From positions 88,525 to 152,524 of the forward strand of contig CAVYOA010000008.1 of NCBI GenBank assembly GCA_963769945.1: a stretch of DNA of 64,000 bases, given 5' to 3'. The position numbers and the translations under genes were made by a program. Below, piece after piece: positions 34,730 to 44,401 of the stretch. The notes below the pieces were generated by a model. That model made no database searches and was not told the origin of the DNA. It worked only from the letters and a program-made list of their open reading frames with translations. The DNA comes from WHSW01 sp963769945. GTDB taxonomy: Bacteria > Actinomycetota > Thermoleophilia > Solirubrobacterales > 70-9. Every line of letters starts with the position of its first letter. The first letter of the stretch is position 1.

Positions 34730-35518
34730 ATGACCACATACGAAACGATCCAAGTCACAGCCGAGGCCGGCGCCGCGCGCATCACCCTCAACCGCCCTGA
34801 CTCGCTCAACGCCTGGACCGCCCAGCTCGGGCACGAACTCGGCGAGGCTGTCGAGGCGGCAGCAAACGACGACGCCGTCCGCGCGGTGCTCATCACCGGT
34901 GCCGGGCGTGCCTTTTCCTCCGGCGCCGACCTGCGCGATCACGGGCCCGGCGACGGCGCGCCCGATCTCGGCGCGCGCCTACGAGAGATCTACAACCCGG
35001 TCATCCTCCGCGTGCGCGAGATGCCGAAGCCGGTGCTCGCCTCGGTCAACGGGCCCGCGGCGGGCGTCGGCTGCGCCCTGGCGCTTGCCTGCGATCTCGT
35101 CATCGCCGCCGAGTCCGCCTACTTCCTGCTCGCCTTCGTCAACATCGGCCTCGTCCCCGACGGCGGCGCGACGGCCACGGTGGCGGCTCGCATCGGCCAC
35201 TCGCGAGCCGCCGAGATGGCCCTGCTGGGCGAGCGCATCGGCGCCCCCACCGCGCTCGAGTGGGGCTTGATCAACCGCACCGCGCCCGACGCAGAGCTCC
35301 AAGGCGAAACCGACGCCCTGCTCGCCAAGCTCGCGAGCGGGCCGACCAAGGCCTACGCCGCGACCAAGGCGCTGCTCAACCGGACCATCTACGCCGAACT
35401 CGCATCGCAGCTCGACGCCGAGGCCGACGCTCAGCGCGAGCAGGGCACGACGACCGACTTCATCGAGGGCGTCATCGCCTTCTCGCAGAAGCGGCCGCCC
35501 AAGTTCACCGGAAGCTGA
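34730..35518 (+). CDS. Enoyl-CoA hydratase/isomerase family protein
   Basis: The 262-residue protein is read from ATG 34730. Crotonase motifs are ITLNRPDSLNAW, GAGRAFSSGADLRD (oxyanion hole), SVNGPAAGVGCALALACD and NIGLVPDGGAT. The Asp in VPDGGAT replaces one of the two hydratase glutamates, as in many crotonase-fold isomerases and PaaG-like enzymes, so simple hydration is not assured. It converges with the kinase gene. Confidence 0.85.
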   Translation: MTTYETIQVTAEAGAARITLNRPDSLNAWTAQLGHELGEAVEAAANDDAVRAVLITGAGRAFSSGADLRDHGPGDGAPDLGARLREIYNPVILRVREMPKPVLASVNGPAAGVGCALALACDLVIAAESAYFLLAFVNIGLVPDGGATATVAARIGHSRAAEMALLGERIGAPTALEWGLINRTAPDAELQGETDALLAKLASGPTKAYAATKALLNRTIYAELASQLDAEADAQREQGTTTDFIEGVIAFSQKRPPKFTGS

Positions 35519-35523
35519 CCCGG

Positions 35524-36969
35524 CTAGTCGCTCTCTTCCTCGGATCCCCCGCTCTGGCCGGCCTCGGCGAGCGCGGCGTCGAGCTCCGCCTGGACGACCT
35601 CGGTTTGATCCGGGTAGTCGAGGCGCTGCTCGAGCAGCGGGATCGCCTCCTCCGGCCGGCCCGACTGCCTCAGGGCCTGGGCGAGGTTGAACAGGGCGTA
35701 GTTGTAGGTGAGCTCGTCGCCGGAGTCTTCGAGCGCGGCGACCGCCTCCTCCAGCACCGGCACGGCCTCCTCAGGCTGGCCGGAGTCGAGCAGCGTCTTG
35801 CCCTCGTCGTTGAGCGCGACGCCGTCGGGCGCGACATCGGCAACCGGCTCCTCGGTTGTCGTCTCGGTCGTCTCGGTCGGCGTTGTCTCCTCAGTCGGCT
35901 GTTCCGCGGCCGCGGCGCCTTCGCCACCGCCCGAGCCCTGTCCCGACTCGGCTGCGGTCGTCGTCCCGGCACCCGAACCGTTGCCGCCGTCGTCTGAACC
36001 GGCCAGCGCCACGACCGCCACGATCACCAGGCCGATCGCGGCGATTGCAAGCACTGCGGGCAGGTAACGGCGCGGCCGCTTTACGGTGGAAACGCCGGTT
36101 GGCGTCGGCGTGAACGACACCGGGCGCTGAGCTTCGGTCGCCGGTCGCTGCTGCGTCGTGCGCTCGGACGCGGTGGGTTGATAGGCCATCGTCGGCGCCA
36201 CGGGTTTCGATTGCGCGAGCGAGCTCTCGAGCGCGCTCAGCGCTGCCGCAGCCGAGGCCGGCCGGCGATTCGGGTCGGGATCGCGCATGCGCTCGGCCAG
36301 GTCGCGAACGGCGGCGGGCGCACCGTCGCCGGCGACGTCGGCGAGCACGACACCAAGCGCGAAGAGATCAGAGCGCTCGCTCGCCGCCTCGCCCTGGCGA
36401 ACCTCGGGAGCGAGGTAGCTCTCGGTTCCAAGCACGAGGCCGGTGCCCGTGAGCGCCGTGGCGCCCGCGGGCTGGGCGATGCCGAAGTCGGTAAGGCGAG
36501 CTTCGCCACTGCGGGTGACCAGCACGTTGTGAGGCTTGATGTCTCGGTGAAGGACCCCTGCGGCGTGCATGTGGCTCAGAGCCTCGAGCAGGTCACGAGC
36601 CAGGTCCTCGACCGGCGGCACCTGGCCACACTCGATCCTGTCGGCGAGATCGCCGCCCTCGACGTACTCCAAGACCAGATAGGGGCGCGTGCCCGCGCCG
36701 TAGTCCCACACGCCGACCAGGTTCGGGTGCTTGAGCGAAGCGGCCGTGTGCGCTTCGCGCTTGAAGCGGGTCAAGTACTGCGGGTCGCCGGCGATGATGT
36801 CGGAGAGCACCTTCACGGCCACCTCGCGGTCGAGACGCTCGTCGACGGCAAGCCAAACCGCCGCCATGCCGCCGCTGCCCAACCGCCGCTCGAGCCGGTA
36901 GCGCTCGCCAAGCAGCGCGCCGGCCGCGATTACAACGTTCTCGTCAGTGTCCGAATCGGAGGATTCCAC
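35524..36969 (-). CDS. Membrane Ser/Thr protein kinase with C-terminal TPR-like sensor
   Basis: The 481-residue protein starts at GTG 36969. The kinase domain (~20-265) has LGSGGMAAVWLA, the Lys in VAVKVL, HRDIKPHNVL, TDFGIAQ and APEVRQGE. The C-lobe after SDLFALGVVL is shortened: AERMRDPDPNRRPAS follows about 20 residues later. A basic segment and one membrane helix (~318-338) follow, then a Thr/Glu/Gly-rich linker and a C-terminal ~90-residue helical repeat region (EEAVPVLEEAVAAL, YNYALFNLAQALRQSG) resembling TPRs outside the membrane. It is a Hanks-type signalling kinase. Its targets are not evident. Confidence 0.87.
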   Translation of the reverse strand: MESSDSDTDENVVIAAGALLGERYRLERRLGSGGMAAVWLAVDERLDREVAVKVLSDIIAGDPQYLTRFKREAHTAASLKHPNLVGVWDYGAGTRPYLVLEYVEGGDLADRIECGQVPPVEDLARDLLEALSHMHAAGVLHRDIKPHNVLVTRSGEARLTDFGIAQPAGATALTGTGLVLGTESYLAPEVRQGEAASERSDLFALGVVLADVAGDGAPAAVRDLAERMRDPDPNRRPASAAAALSALESSLAQSKPVAPTMAYQPTASERTTQQRPATEAQRPVSFTPTPTGVSTVKRPRRYLPAVLAIAAIGLVIVAVVALAGSDDGGNGSGAGTTTAAESGQGSGGGEGAAAAEQPTEETTPTETTETTTEEPVADVAPDGVALNDEGKTLLDSGQPEEAVPVLEEAVAALEDSGDELTYNYALFNLAQALRQSGRPEEAIPLLEQRLDYPDQTEVVQAELDAALAEAGQSGGSEEESD

Positions 36970-37032
36970 GCCTCACCCGTTTCCCGGTAGGCGCCCACCC
37001 TAATCCACGGCGGCGGGCGCCGGGCGCGGCGG

Positions 37033-38146
37033 CTACGGCGCGGCCTTCGCGGCTGCCTTCTGAAACTGCGTCCACGACGGCTTCGGCGTCAGCGCCTGCG
37101 TGTACAGGCCCGAAGTCGGACACCAGGCGCAGATCTTGTCGCTTGAATCGCGCCAGCTGAACCAGGTGACGTTCTGGATATTCAGCTTCCTGATCGACTT
37201 CTGAAAGTACTTGTAGACGTCCTTGACGAGCTTGGCTTGGCCCTTCTTGCCCAGGTTCAAGCGGGTTGCCTGCGCTGGCCGAGCCGGCGCCAACCTCGGT
37301 GATCCAGAGGCCGCTTGACTTGTCCTTGGCCCGCTTGATCTCATCGTTGAAGCGCAACACCTGGTCTTTGACCTTGGGCAACCCTGCTCCGTAGGGGTGC
37401 ACGGCGACGCCGTCGAAGTCCTCCTCGACCCCCGTGACCCGGTACAAGTCGGCGAGGTAGTCGGGTCCGGGCATAGCCTTCTTCGAACCGTCAAGCGAAG
37501 GCATGCCACCGAGGATGATCTGCGCAGCCGGATCGCGGGTGCGGATCGCGTCGGCGGCGCTCGAAAGCAACTTCGCGTAGCCCTTGGGCGAAGGCTTTGG
37601 CAGGTAGAAGGTCTTCGAGTTCATCTCGTTCCAGATCTGCCAGTCCTGAATCGGCATCTGCGGCAGGCTCGGGTTCAGCGTCCAGAACTCGCCGTTGGGG
37701 CCGTAGCGGGCGACCGCGTCGCCGATGAACTTGTTCCACGCTGCGAGCCCGGCCGCCTTTTTCACCGGGTGAAGCGCGCACTTGGCGCCGTTGCACTTGG
37801 CGCCGTCGAGCTGAGAGGCCCACAGCGGCGTGGCGAAGACGAACGGCAGCACCTCGATGCCGTTGCGGGCGGACTCGGCAACCGTGGCGTCGAACTCGCC
37901 CCAGTTGTAGTCGTCGGCGGCCGACGGGTCGATCGACGCCCAGTTCATGATCGCGCGCAGCGTTCCCACACCGCCCTCGCCCATCAGCACGTACTCCTCC
38001 GGCACCAGCGCCGTCTGCGAGGAGACGCCGAAGAAGCTGGCCGGCGGAGCGGCCGCATGCGCGCTGGCGGCGGTCAACGTCAGGGCGCCAGCAAGCGCAG
38101 CGGTTGCCAAGGACATGCTCAGGGCGAATCTCTTCAAGTTGTTCAT
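37033..38146 (-). pseudogene. Secreted clan-A glycosidase-like protein, frameshifted
   Basis: From ATG 38146 there is a signal peptide (ending ASAHAA), then SFFGVSSQTALVPEEY, RAIMNWASIDP, QIWNEMNSKTFYLPKP with the Asn-Glu acid/base position, GVAVHPYGAGLP and LWITEVGAGS with the nucleophile-type Glu. At ~37261 the frame shifts, and the expected end (LNLGKKGQAKLVKDVYKYF, WFSWRDSSDKICAWC, PKPSWTQFQK) follows in another frame. GC to GCGC there gives one ~371-residue protein. It is a paralogue in architecture of the protein at 29840-31219. Confidence 0.72.
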
Positions 38147-38192
38147 ATCTGCCCGAACACGCTAGCGAGCCAGGGTTGCGGTCGAGGCCCGC

Positions 38193-39683
38193 TCAAGCGT
38201 CGGGAGGTTCGATCTCGCGCTTGAGGATCTTCCCGGTCGGCCCCTTGGGCAGCTCGTCGACGAACCAGATCTGGCGCGGGTACTTGTAGGCGGCGACCTG
38301 TTCCTTGACGTGCTCACGCAGCTCGTCCTCGGAGGCATCGGCGCCTTCCTTGAGCGCGACCGCCGCGCCGACCTCCTCGCCGAGGTCGTCATGGGCGACT
38401 CCGACCACGGCCACCTCGCGCACCGCCGGGTGCTCGTACATCACCTCTTCGATCTCGCGCGGATAGACGTTGTAGCCGCCGCGGATGATCAGGTCCTTCT
38501 TGCGGTCGACGATGAAGAAGTAGCCGTCGTCGTCGATCGTCGCCATGTCGCCGCTCTTGAACCAGCCCTCTGAGTCGATCGCGTCCGCGGTCGCATCGGG
38601 CTTGTTCCAGTAGCCCTTCATCACGTTGTGGCCGCGGATCACGATCTCGCCCGGCTCGCCTTGCTCGACCTCGTTGCCGTCGTCGTCGACGACCTTCATC
38701 TCGACGCCCTCGATCGGGGTTCCGATCGAGCCCGGCTTGCGCTCCTTGTCGGGATGGTTGAAGGAAGCGACCGGTGAGGTCTCCGAAAGGCCGTAGCCCT
38801 CGAGCACCTTGCATCCGAACGCCTCCTCGAACGCCTTCATCACCTCGACCGGCATCGCCGAGCCGCCCGAGGCGCAGACCTCGAGCGAGGAGGTGTCGAA
38901 GTCGTCGCGGCCGGGGTGGTTGAGCATCGCCGCGTACATCGTCGGCACGCCCTGGAAGACGTCGACGGTGTCGCGCTGGATGATCTCCAGCGCCTTCTCC
39001 GGATCGAAGCGCGGGATCAGGGTCAGGGTGCCGCCCGCCTTGACCGAGGTGTTGAGGCCGCAGGTCTGACCGAAGGAGTGAAACAGCGGCAGAGCACCGA
39101 GGATCACGGGCTCGTCAGGCAGCGCGAACAGCTTCACCGCGAGCTCGACGTTGCGACCCAGGTTCGAGTGCGTCAGCTCGGCGCCCTTGGGCGTGCCGGT
39201 GGTGCCCGAGGTGTAGAGGATCACGGCGGTGTCGTCGTCGTCTCGATCGACGACGTCGAAGGAATCGTCGTAGGCGCCGACGAGCTGCTCGAACTTGCCC
39301 GGCTCGACGAGGATCAGCTCGGCGCCGGCGTCGGCTGCACCCTGCTCGGCGGCCTCGGCAAAGCCGTGCCAGGCAAACAGGACCTTGGCCTCGGGATCGG
39401 TGAGATAGAAGCCGACCTCGCGCTTTTTCAGCAGCACGTTCATCGGCACGACGACCGCGCCGATCCGCAGGATGCCGTAGTAGATCGCGGCGAAGTACGG
39501 GACGTTGGGAAGCATGATCCCGACGCGATCCCCGGCCTCCACACCCTTGTCGGTGAGCAGGTTCGCGACCCGCGCCGCGGCGCCGTCGAGTTGTGCGTAA
39601 GTGAGCTCGGCGTCGTCGAGCTTCATCGCGACGCGATCGGGGTGCTCGGCGGCGGTCGCCGCCAGGTTTTCAGCCAGGTTCAT
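38193..39683 (-). CDS. Long-chain fatty acid-CoA ligase (AMP-binding)
   Basis: The 496-residue protein starts at ATG 39683. All main ANL motifs are present: YTSGTTGTPKGAELTH (P-loop), GYGLSETSPV, GWFKSGDMATIDDDGYFFIVDRKKDLI (hinge) and the catalytic Lys in GPTGKILKRE. It activates carboxylic acids to acyl-AMP and then to acyl-CoA. The length and motif A/L spacing fit medium/long-chain acyl-CoA synthetases. It is divergent from the amidase gene, with ~93 bases between starts. Confidence 0.9.
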   Translation of the reverse strand: MNLAENLAATAAEHPDRVAMKLDDAELTYAQLDGAAARVANLLTDKGVEAGDRVGIMLPNVPYFAAIYYGILRIGAVVVPMNVLLKKREVGFYLTDPEAKVLFAWHGFAEAAEQGAADAGAELILVEPGKFEQLVGAYDDSFDVVDRDDDDTAVILYTSGTTGTPKGAELTHSNLGRNVELAVKLFALPDEPVILGALPLFHSFGQTCGLNTSVKAGGTLTLIPRFDPEKALEIIQRDTVDVFQGVPTMYAAMLNHPGRDDFDTSSLEVCASGGSAMPVEVMKAFEEAFGCKVLEGYGLSETSPVASFNHPDKERKPGSIGTPIEGVEMKVVDDDGNEVEQGEPGEIVIRGHNVMKGYWNKPDATADAIDSEGWFKSGDMATIDDDGYFFIVDRKKDLIIRGGYNVYPREIEEVMYEHPAVREVAVVGVAHDDLGEEVGAAVALKEGADASEDELREHVKEQVAAYKYPRQIWFVDELPKGPTGKILKREIEPPDA

Positions 39684-39776
39684 CGTGCTCTCTCTCCTCG
39701 TGTCACGCCGGTCGCTGAGCCGCTACCCAGCGTTGGTCGAGTCTATTCGCGTAGGCCCGCCCGCAATACTGGCGCC

Positions 39777-41246
39777 GTGCAACCAGCCGCCGCACCGCCC
39801 AAGCAGATTCTCTCGCGCTCGGCGCTCGACCTCGCTGCCGCAATTCGCAACGGCCAGCTGAGCTCGCGCGAGGTGGTCGACACCCATATCGAGCTGATCG
39901 AACGCCGTAACCCTGAGGTCAACGCGATCATCGCCACCCGCTTCGACGATGCCCGCGGCGAGGCCGACGCCGCCGACGCTCGCGTCCAAGCCGCGGCTAG
40001 CGACGACGAGCTGCCGCCTTTCCTCGGCGTGCCGTGCACGATCAAGGAGTCCTTCGCCGTCGCCGGCATGCCCCACACCTCGGGCTCGCTCGACCGCGAG
40101 CACGTGATCGCCGAGGAGTCGGCCACCGCCGTGACCCGCCTGGTCGAGGCTGGTGCGATCCCACTCGGCGTCACGAACACGTCGGAGCTGACAATGTGGA
40201 TCGAGTCCAAGAACCCGGTTTGGGGGCGTACCGAGAACGCCTATGACGCCCGCCGCACAGCAGGCGGCTCCTCCGGCGGCGAGGGCGCTTCGATCGGCGC
40301 GGGCTTCGCACCGATCGGGCTCGGCACCGACATCGGCGGTTCGATTCGCCTCCCCGCCTTTTTCAACGGCTGCTTCGGCCACAAGCCGACCGGCTGCCTC
40401 GTTCCCCACAGCGGCCATTACCCGGTCCCCAACGAGCGTGGCTCGGAGCTCTTCGGCACGGGCCCTCTCGCGCGGCGAGCGGAGGATCTGATGCCGTTTC
40501 TGAAGGCGATCGCCGGCCCCGACGGCATCGACGCGACGGTGCGCGAGATCGAGCTCGGTGATCCCGCCGAGGTCTCGATCGAAGGCCTGCGGGTGGTGAT
40601 CTCCGATGATGCCTCGCTGCTGCCGGTGTCGCTCGCGCTTCGCAATGCGCGCATTCGCGCCGCCCGCGCGCTTCAGGAGGCCGGCGCCGACGTCGTCCGC
40701 GTTTCCTTGCCGGGCGTGCGCATGGTGCTCCAGCCCTATCTCAACGCGATGCGCGAATCCGGCACCCTGCGCGAGATCCTCGTCGAGGGGTACGGCAGTG
40801 AGGTTCCGCCCCTGCGGCGTTTATTCACCGACGCTGCGCGGCGGCGTGGCCGCCACACGGCGCCCCTGCTGATCACGCTCGCCTCAGAGAACGTGAGCAA
40901 GTACGCGCCGAAGCGCCTCGAGCGCCGCGCCGCTGCTGCCGAGCGCTCAATCGCCGCTGAAGTCGAGGACGCGATCGGCGACGGCGTGCTCTTGCATCCG
41001 CCGTTCGCGCGGGTCGCGCCGCGTCACGGGCGCACGGTGGGGCGACCATGGCTGCTCGCACCGACGGCGCTGTTCAACATGATCGGCTTGCCGGTGACCC
41101 AGGTGCCGCTCGGACTCAACGATGCAGGGCTGCCGCTGGGCGTGCAGGTGGCCGCCGGCCGCGATCGCGATCATGTCGCGATCGCGGTTGCGCTCGAGCT
41201 CGAACGCGCCTTCGGCGGCTGGGTAGCACCGCCTACTCGATCGTGA
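39777..41246 (+). CDS. Amidase (amidase signature family)
   Basis: GTG 39777 opens 489 residues. The catalytic triad is visible as Lys in TIKESFAVAG, the first Ser in the GGSSGGEGA loop and the nucleophile Ser in GTDIGGSIRLPA. The family hydrolyses amide bonds (fatty amides, indoleacetamide, and others); GatA-like function is unlikely without GatB/GatC nearby. It overlaps the convergent cupredoxin lipoprotein gene by 14 bases at the 3' end. Confidence 0.88.
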   Translation: MQPAAAPPKQILSRSALDLAAAIRNGQLSSREVVDTHIELIERRNPEVNAIIATRFDDARGEADAADARVQAAASDDELPPFLGVPCTIKESFAVAGMPHTSGSLDREHVIAEESATAVTRLVEAGAIPLGVTNTSELTMWIESKNPVWGRTENAYDARRTAGGSSGGEGASIGAGFAPIGLGTDIGGSIRLPAFFNGCFGHKPTGCLVPHSGHYPVPNERGSELFGTGPLARRAEDLMPFLKAIAGPDGIDATVREIELGDPAEVSIEGLRVVISDDASLLPVSLALRNARIRAARALQEAGADVVRVSLPGVRMVLQPYLNAMRESGTLREILVEGYGSEVPPLRRLFTDAARRRGRHTAPLLITLASENVSKYAPKRLERRAAAAERSIAAEVEDAIGDGVLLHPPFARVAPRHGRTVGRPWLLAPTALFNMIGLPVTQVPLGLNDAGLPLGVQVAAGRDRDHVAIAVALELERAFGGWVAPPTRS

Positions 41247-41643
41247 CCTCGCCGTCCATGCCCTGGTCGGCGTGGTCGCCGATGTTGCAGTACATGCGGT
41301 AGGTACCCGCCTCGAGCTCGACCGTGAGCTCGGTGCTGGCGCCACCTTCGATCGTCTCGCTGACCTCCTCGACACCGTTCCCCTCGATCTCGAGGTTATG
41401 CGGGATCGCGCCATCGTTGGCAATCGCGAAAGTGACCTCGCCGGCGCCGGCACTCGCCTCAGAGGGATCGAGCGCGTACTCGGTCTCGGCGATCTCGATC
41501 GTCTCGCCGCCGCCCGAGGCAGTGGTCGAGGTTTCGGCCGAGGTTGTGGTCGCTGCCTCTTCCTCGTCATCGTCGCCGCAGGCGGCAAGAACCAGGGGCA
41601 GCGCCGCCAGGCAAAGGATCAGGGCCAGATGTCTGCGAAACAC
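41233..41643 (-). CDS. Cupredoxin-domain lipoprotein
   Basis: The 136-residue protein starts at GTG 41643 with AGGAGG upstream. The lipobox is LVLAAC at ~residue 21, followed by an acidic Thr-rich linker. The domain (residues ~50-136) ends with YCNIGDHADQGMDG, a type 1 copper site with Cys, His and Met, and an upstream His in IPHNLEIEG. It is a membrane-anchored blue-copper electron carrier. The donor and acceptor are unknown. Confidence 0.85.
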   Translation of the reverse strand: MFRRHLALILCLAALPLVLAACGDDDEEEAATTTSAETSTTASGGGETIEIAETEYALDPSEASAGAGEVTFAIANDGAIPHNLEIEGNGVEEVSETIEGGASTELTVELEAGTYRMYCNIGDHADQGMDGEVTIE

Positions 41644-41761
41644 GACTGCCTCCTAGGGGTCGCTCGGAAAGTCGCCTCGATACTCGCACGAATTGAGCGT
41701 CGCGGCTAGTCGAATTCGAGACCGTGATTGGGCATTCGGCATTACGGGTACGGCGATACAC

Positions 41762-42124
41762 ATGTCAACTGCCCTGATCATCGTCATTGTCATTGCCGTC
41801 GTCATCGTCGGCATCATCATCGCCACCATGCTTCGCCGCCGCGCGGCCGAGCGGGAGATCGAGCGTCAACGGCTCGCCGAGGAGGCGAGAACCCACCGCG
41901 AAACCGCCGACGTGAAGCTCGCCGCTTCGCAAGATCACAGCGGCGAGGCTGAACGCGCCCGCATCCAGGCCGAGGAGCACGCGGCCCGTGCGCAAGAGCA
42001 CGCCGCCGTCGCCAGCGAGCAAGCCGAAGCGGCAGCCAAGCTCGACCAGCAAGGCCAAGAAGCCGGTCACGAGGCGGCTTTGCACGAAGAGGAAGCGGCC
42101 GAGCGCGAGCGCAAGCTCAGCTAG
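41762..42124 (+). CDS. Single-pass membrane protein with coiled coil
   Basis: The 120-residue protein is read from ATG 41762. One N-terminal helix of ~20 Ile/Val residues (TALIIVIVIAVVIVGIII) is followed by an entirely charged Ala/Glu/Gln/Arg region of ~95 residues with heptad-like spacing (EEHAARAQEHAAVASEQAEAA), a probable cytoplasmic coiled coil. Similar small proteins are widespread in Actinobacteria without known role. It stands alone before the ceramidase. Confidence 0.65.
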   Translation: MSTALIIVIVIAVVIVGIIIATMLRRRAAEREIERQRLAEEARTHRETADVKLAASQDHSGEAERARIQAEEHAARAQEHAAVASEQAEAAAKLDQQGQEAGHEAALHEEEAAERERKLS

Positions 42125-42171
42125 CTCGGCACCCGGCGCGCGGGTCGGGTTTCGCGTTTAGATTTGGCGCA

Positions 42172-44229
42172 ATGACCGCCGCGCGCGCCCGCAACGCCTC
42201 GCTGCTCTCGGCGCTGGCCATGCTGGCCATGCTGGCGACGTTCGTCGTGCTGCCGGATGGCGCCGAGGCTAAGCGGCCAGCGGCGCTCAAAGCCGGCGTT
42301 GGGCGCGCCGACATCACGCCGGCGACCGGTTACGCACTCGGCGGCTGGACCCGCGCCGATCGCATCGGCACCGGCGTTCACACCCGCCTCCAGGCGTCGG
42401 CCGTGGTCCTGAAGAGCGGCAAGCGCAAGCTCGCGCTGGTCGCCGTCGACCTCTTTGCCGCCCCAGGCGGGCTCATCGCCGAGGCCGCCGAGCGCGCCGG
42501 CCGCGGCTTCAGCGAGCGCAACGTCGTCGTCTCGGCCTCGCACACCCACAGCGGCCCCTCGCAGTTCGCCAACTTCGCGACCTTGAACACGCTCGCGCCC
42601 AGCCCCGAGACGATCACCGACCCGACGTCGTTCACCGAGTTTTTCCAGCCGCGCCCGGCCGAGCCGCAGATCTATGCCTTTCTCGTCAAGCGCATCTCGA
42701 AAGCACTGCGCCGCGCCAACCGCGACGTCGGACCGGCCACCGCCGGCTGGGGCACGACGCAGCTGCGCGACGTCACCGAGAACCGCAGCCTCGAGGCCCA
42801 CCTCGCCAACCACGGCGTCATCCGCGAGTTCGACCAAGGCGACGTCTCCGAGGATCCCGACGGCCCCATTCACACGATCGACCCGCTGGTGAGCATGCTG
42901 CGCGTCGACCGCGTCGAGCCCGACGGCAGCCGCACGCCGATGGGCGGCTGGACCACCTTCGCCAACCACGGCACGGTCAACCCTCCCGAGTTTCAGGTCT
43001 ACACCCAGGATCATCACGGCGCGGCGCTGCGCACGCTCGAGGCGAAGATCCGGCGCGCCGGGCGCGTGCCCAAGCGCTCACCCGTGATCGGCGTCTTCGG
43101 AAACTCCAACGAGGGCGACCAGTCGGCCGGCCTTCACGGTCAGAGCCCGCTGATCGCCGAACGCGTCGGGCGCCGCGAGGGCAAGTCGATGTTCAAGGCG
43201 TGGCGCAAGGCGGGCAAGCGGCTCAAGAGACGGCCGATCGTCGACCTGCGCTGGACGCGTATCTGCTTCTGCGGCCAGCAGACGTCGGACGGGCGCGTCG
43301 CCGACGAGCCGGTCGCCGGCGTTCCGTTTCTCACCGGCTCCGAGGAGAACCGCGGTCCGCTCCACGACGTCACCGGCCAGCCATTCGAGGGTCGGCGCTC
43401 GGCGATCGAGGGCTTCGAGTCGCAGGGGCACAAGATCGGAATCGCCGGAGCGACGTCGAAGGAGAACTATCCGAGCGCGGTGCCGCTGTTTGTCGTTCGC
43501 GTCGCCGAGCGCCTCGTGGTGACGATGCCCGGAGAGGCGACGGTCGAGGTCGGCCGTCGCGCCCGCGAGGCGGTTCTCGCAGCCTCGCGCGGCAGCGGCG
43601 TTCGCGGCGTCACCGTCAGCGGCCTCGCCAACGAGTTCATCCAATACATCACCACTCCCGAGGAGTACGACCGCCAGCATTACGAGGGCGGCTCGACCTT
43701 CTACGGGCCCGCGCAGTCGGCGGCGATCACCGACTCGCTTGTATCCCTCGCGCAGGCGATGCGAGCCGGCGAGCCGGCGCCGGCACCGGCGCCGTTTGAC
43801 CCGCGCAACGGGATCGAGCCAACAGGCGAGCCGTTCGGCAAGGGCGCCACCGAAGCCACCGCCGTGGACCAGCCGGTCGCGACACCGCCGGGCTCGCAGG
43901 CGGCGTTTCGATGGCAGGGCGGCCTCGCGGGACTCGATCGCCGCCTCGATAGGCGCTTCATCGCGATCCAGCGGCGCGGGGCCAAGCGCTGGCGCCGCGT
44001 CGCCGATGATCTCGGACTGGCGATCGTGTGGACTGTCGACGACGCCGGCGTCTACGACGCCCACTGGCAGGTACCGCGCAAGGCTCGCGAGGGCCGCTAC
44101 CGGATCAAGGTCACCGCCAACCGCTACCGCCTGCGCTCGAAGCCGTTCGCGGTCGACCGTGCCGCACCCCCGGTGCAGCTGGATCCCGACCACCCGGCGA
44201 CCATGTTCGCTCCGATCACGAGCCGCTGA
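42172..44229 (+). CDS. Neutral/alkaline ceramidase-like secreted protein
   Basis: The 685-residue protein has a signal peptide ending at about GAEA. The ceramidase N-terminal domain shows AGVGRADITPATG, VSASHTHSGPSQ (zinc His), WTTFANHGTVN and FGNSNEGDQSAG, where the Ser occupies the position of the catalytic GDxSPN serine but PN is replaced by AG. The family usually hydrolyses the amide of ceramide with zinc. The C-terminal ~110 residues form an extra beta domain (AAFRWQGGLAGLDRRL to RYRIKVTANRYR). True ceramidase activity is uncertain because bacteria of this type rarely make sphingolipids. Confidence 0.82.
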   Translation: MTAARARNASLLSALAMLAMLATFVVLPDGAEAKRPAALKAGVGRADITPATGYALGGWTRADRIGTGVHTRLQASAVVLKSGKRKLALVAVDLFAAPGGLIAEAAERAGRGFSERNVVVSASHTHSGPSQFANFATLNTLAPSPETITDPTSFTEFFQPRPAEPQIYAFLVKRISKALRRANRDVGPATAGWGTTQLRDVTENRSLEAHLANHGVIREFDQGDVSEDPDGPIHTIDPLVSMLRVDRVEPDGSRTPMGGWTTFANHGTVNPPEFQVYTQDHHGAALRTLEAKIRRAGRVPKRSPVIGVFGNSNEGDQSAGLHGQSPLIAERVGRREGKSMFKAWRKAGKRLKRRPIVDLRWTRICFCGQQTSDGRVADEPVAGVPFLTGSEENRGPLHDVTGQPFEGRRSAIEGFESQGHKIGIAGATSKENYPSAVPLFVVRVAERLVVTMPGEATVEVGRRAREAVLAASRGSGVRGVTVSGLANEFIQYITTPEEYDRQHYEGGSTFYGPAQSAAITDSLVSLAQAMRAGEPAPAPAPFDPRNGIEPTGEPFGKGATEATAVDQPVATPPGSQAAFRWQGGLAGLDRRLDRRFIAIQRRGAKRWRRVADDLGLAIVWTVDDAGVYDAHWQVPRKAREGRYRIKVTANRYRLRSKPFAVDRAAPPVQLDPDHPATMFAPITSR

Positions 44230-44401
44230 TTTTTACCCGGGGCGAACGCTCGCCCGCCGATCTTTATACGCGCGGATAGATGCGCTTGGCCGCCATTCCC
44301 TAGCATCGCACCTCACCATTCGGACCGAGTACGAACTCAATACTGAGCGCGATGCGCCGCCCGACGGCGCCTTGCCCCGTAAGAGGAGGAACTGAGCACC
44401 G

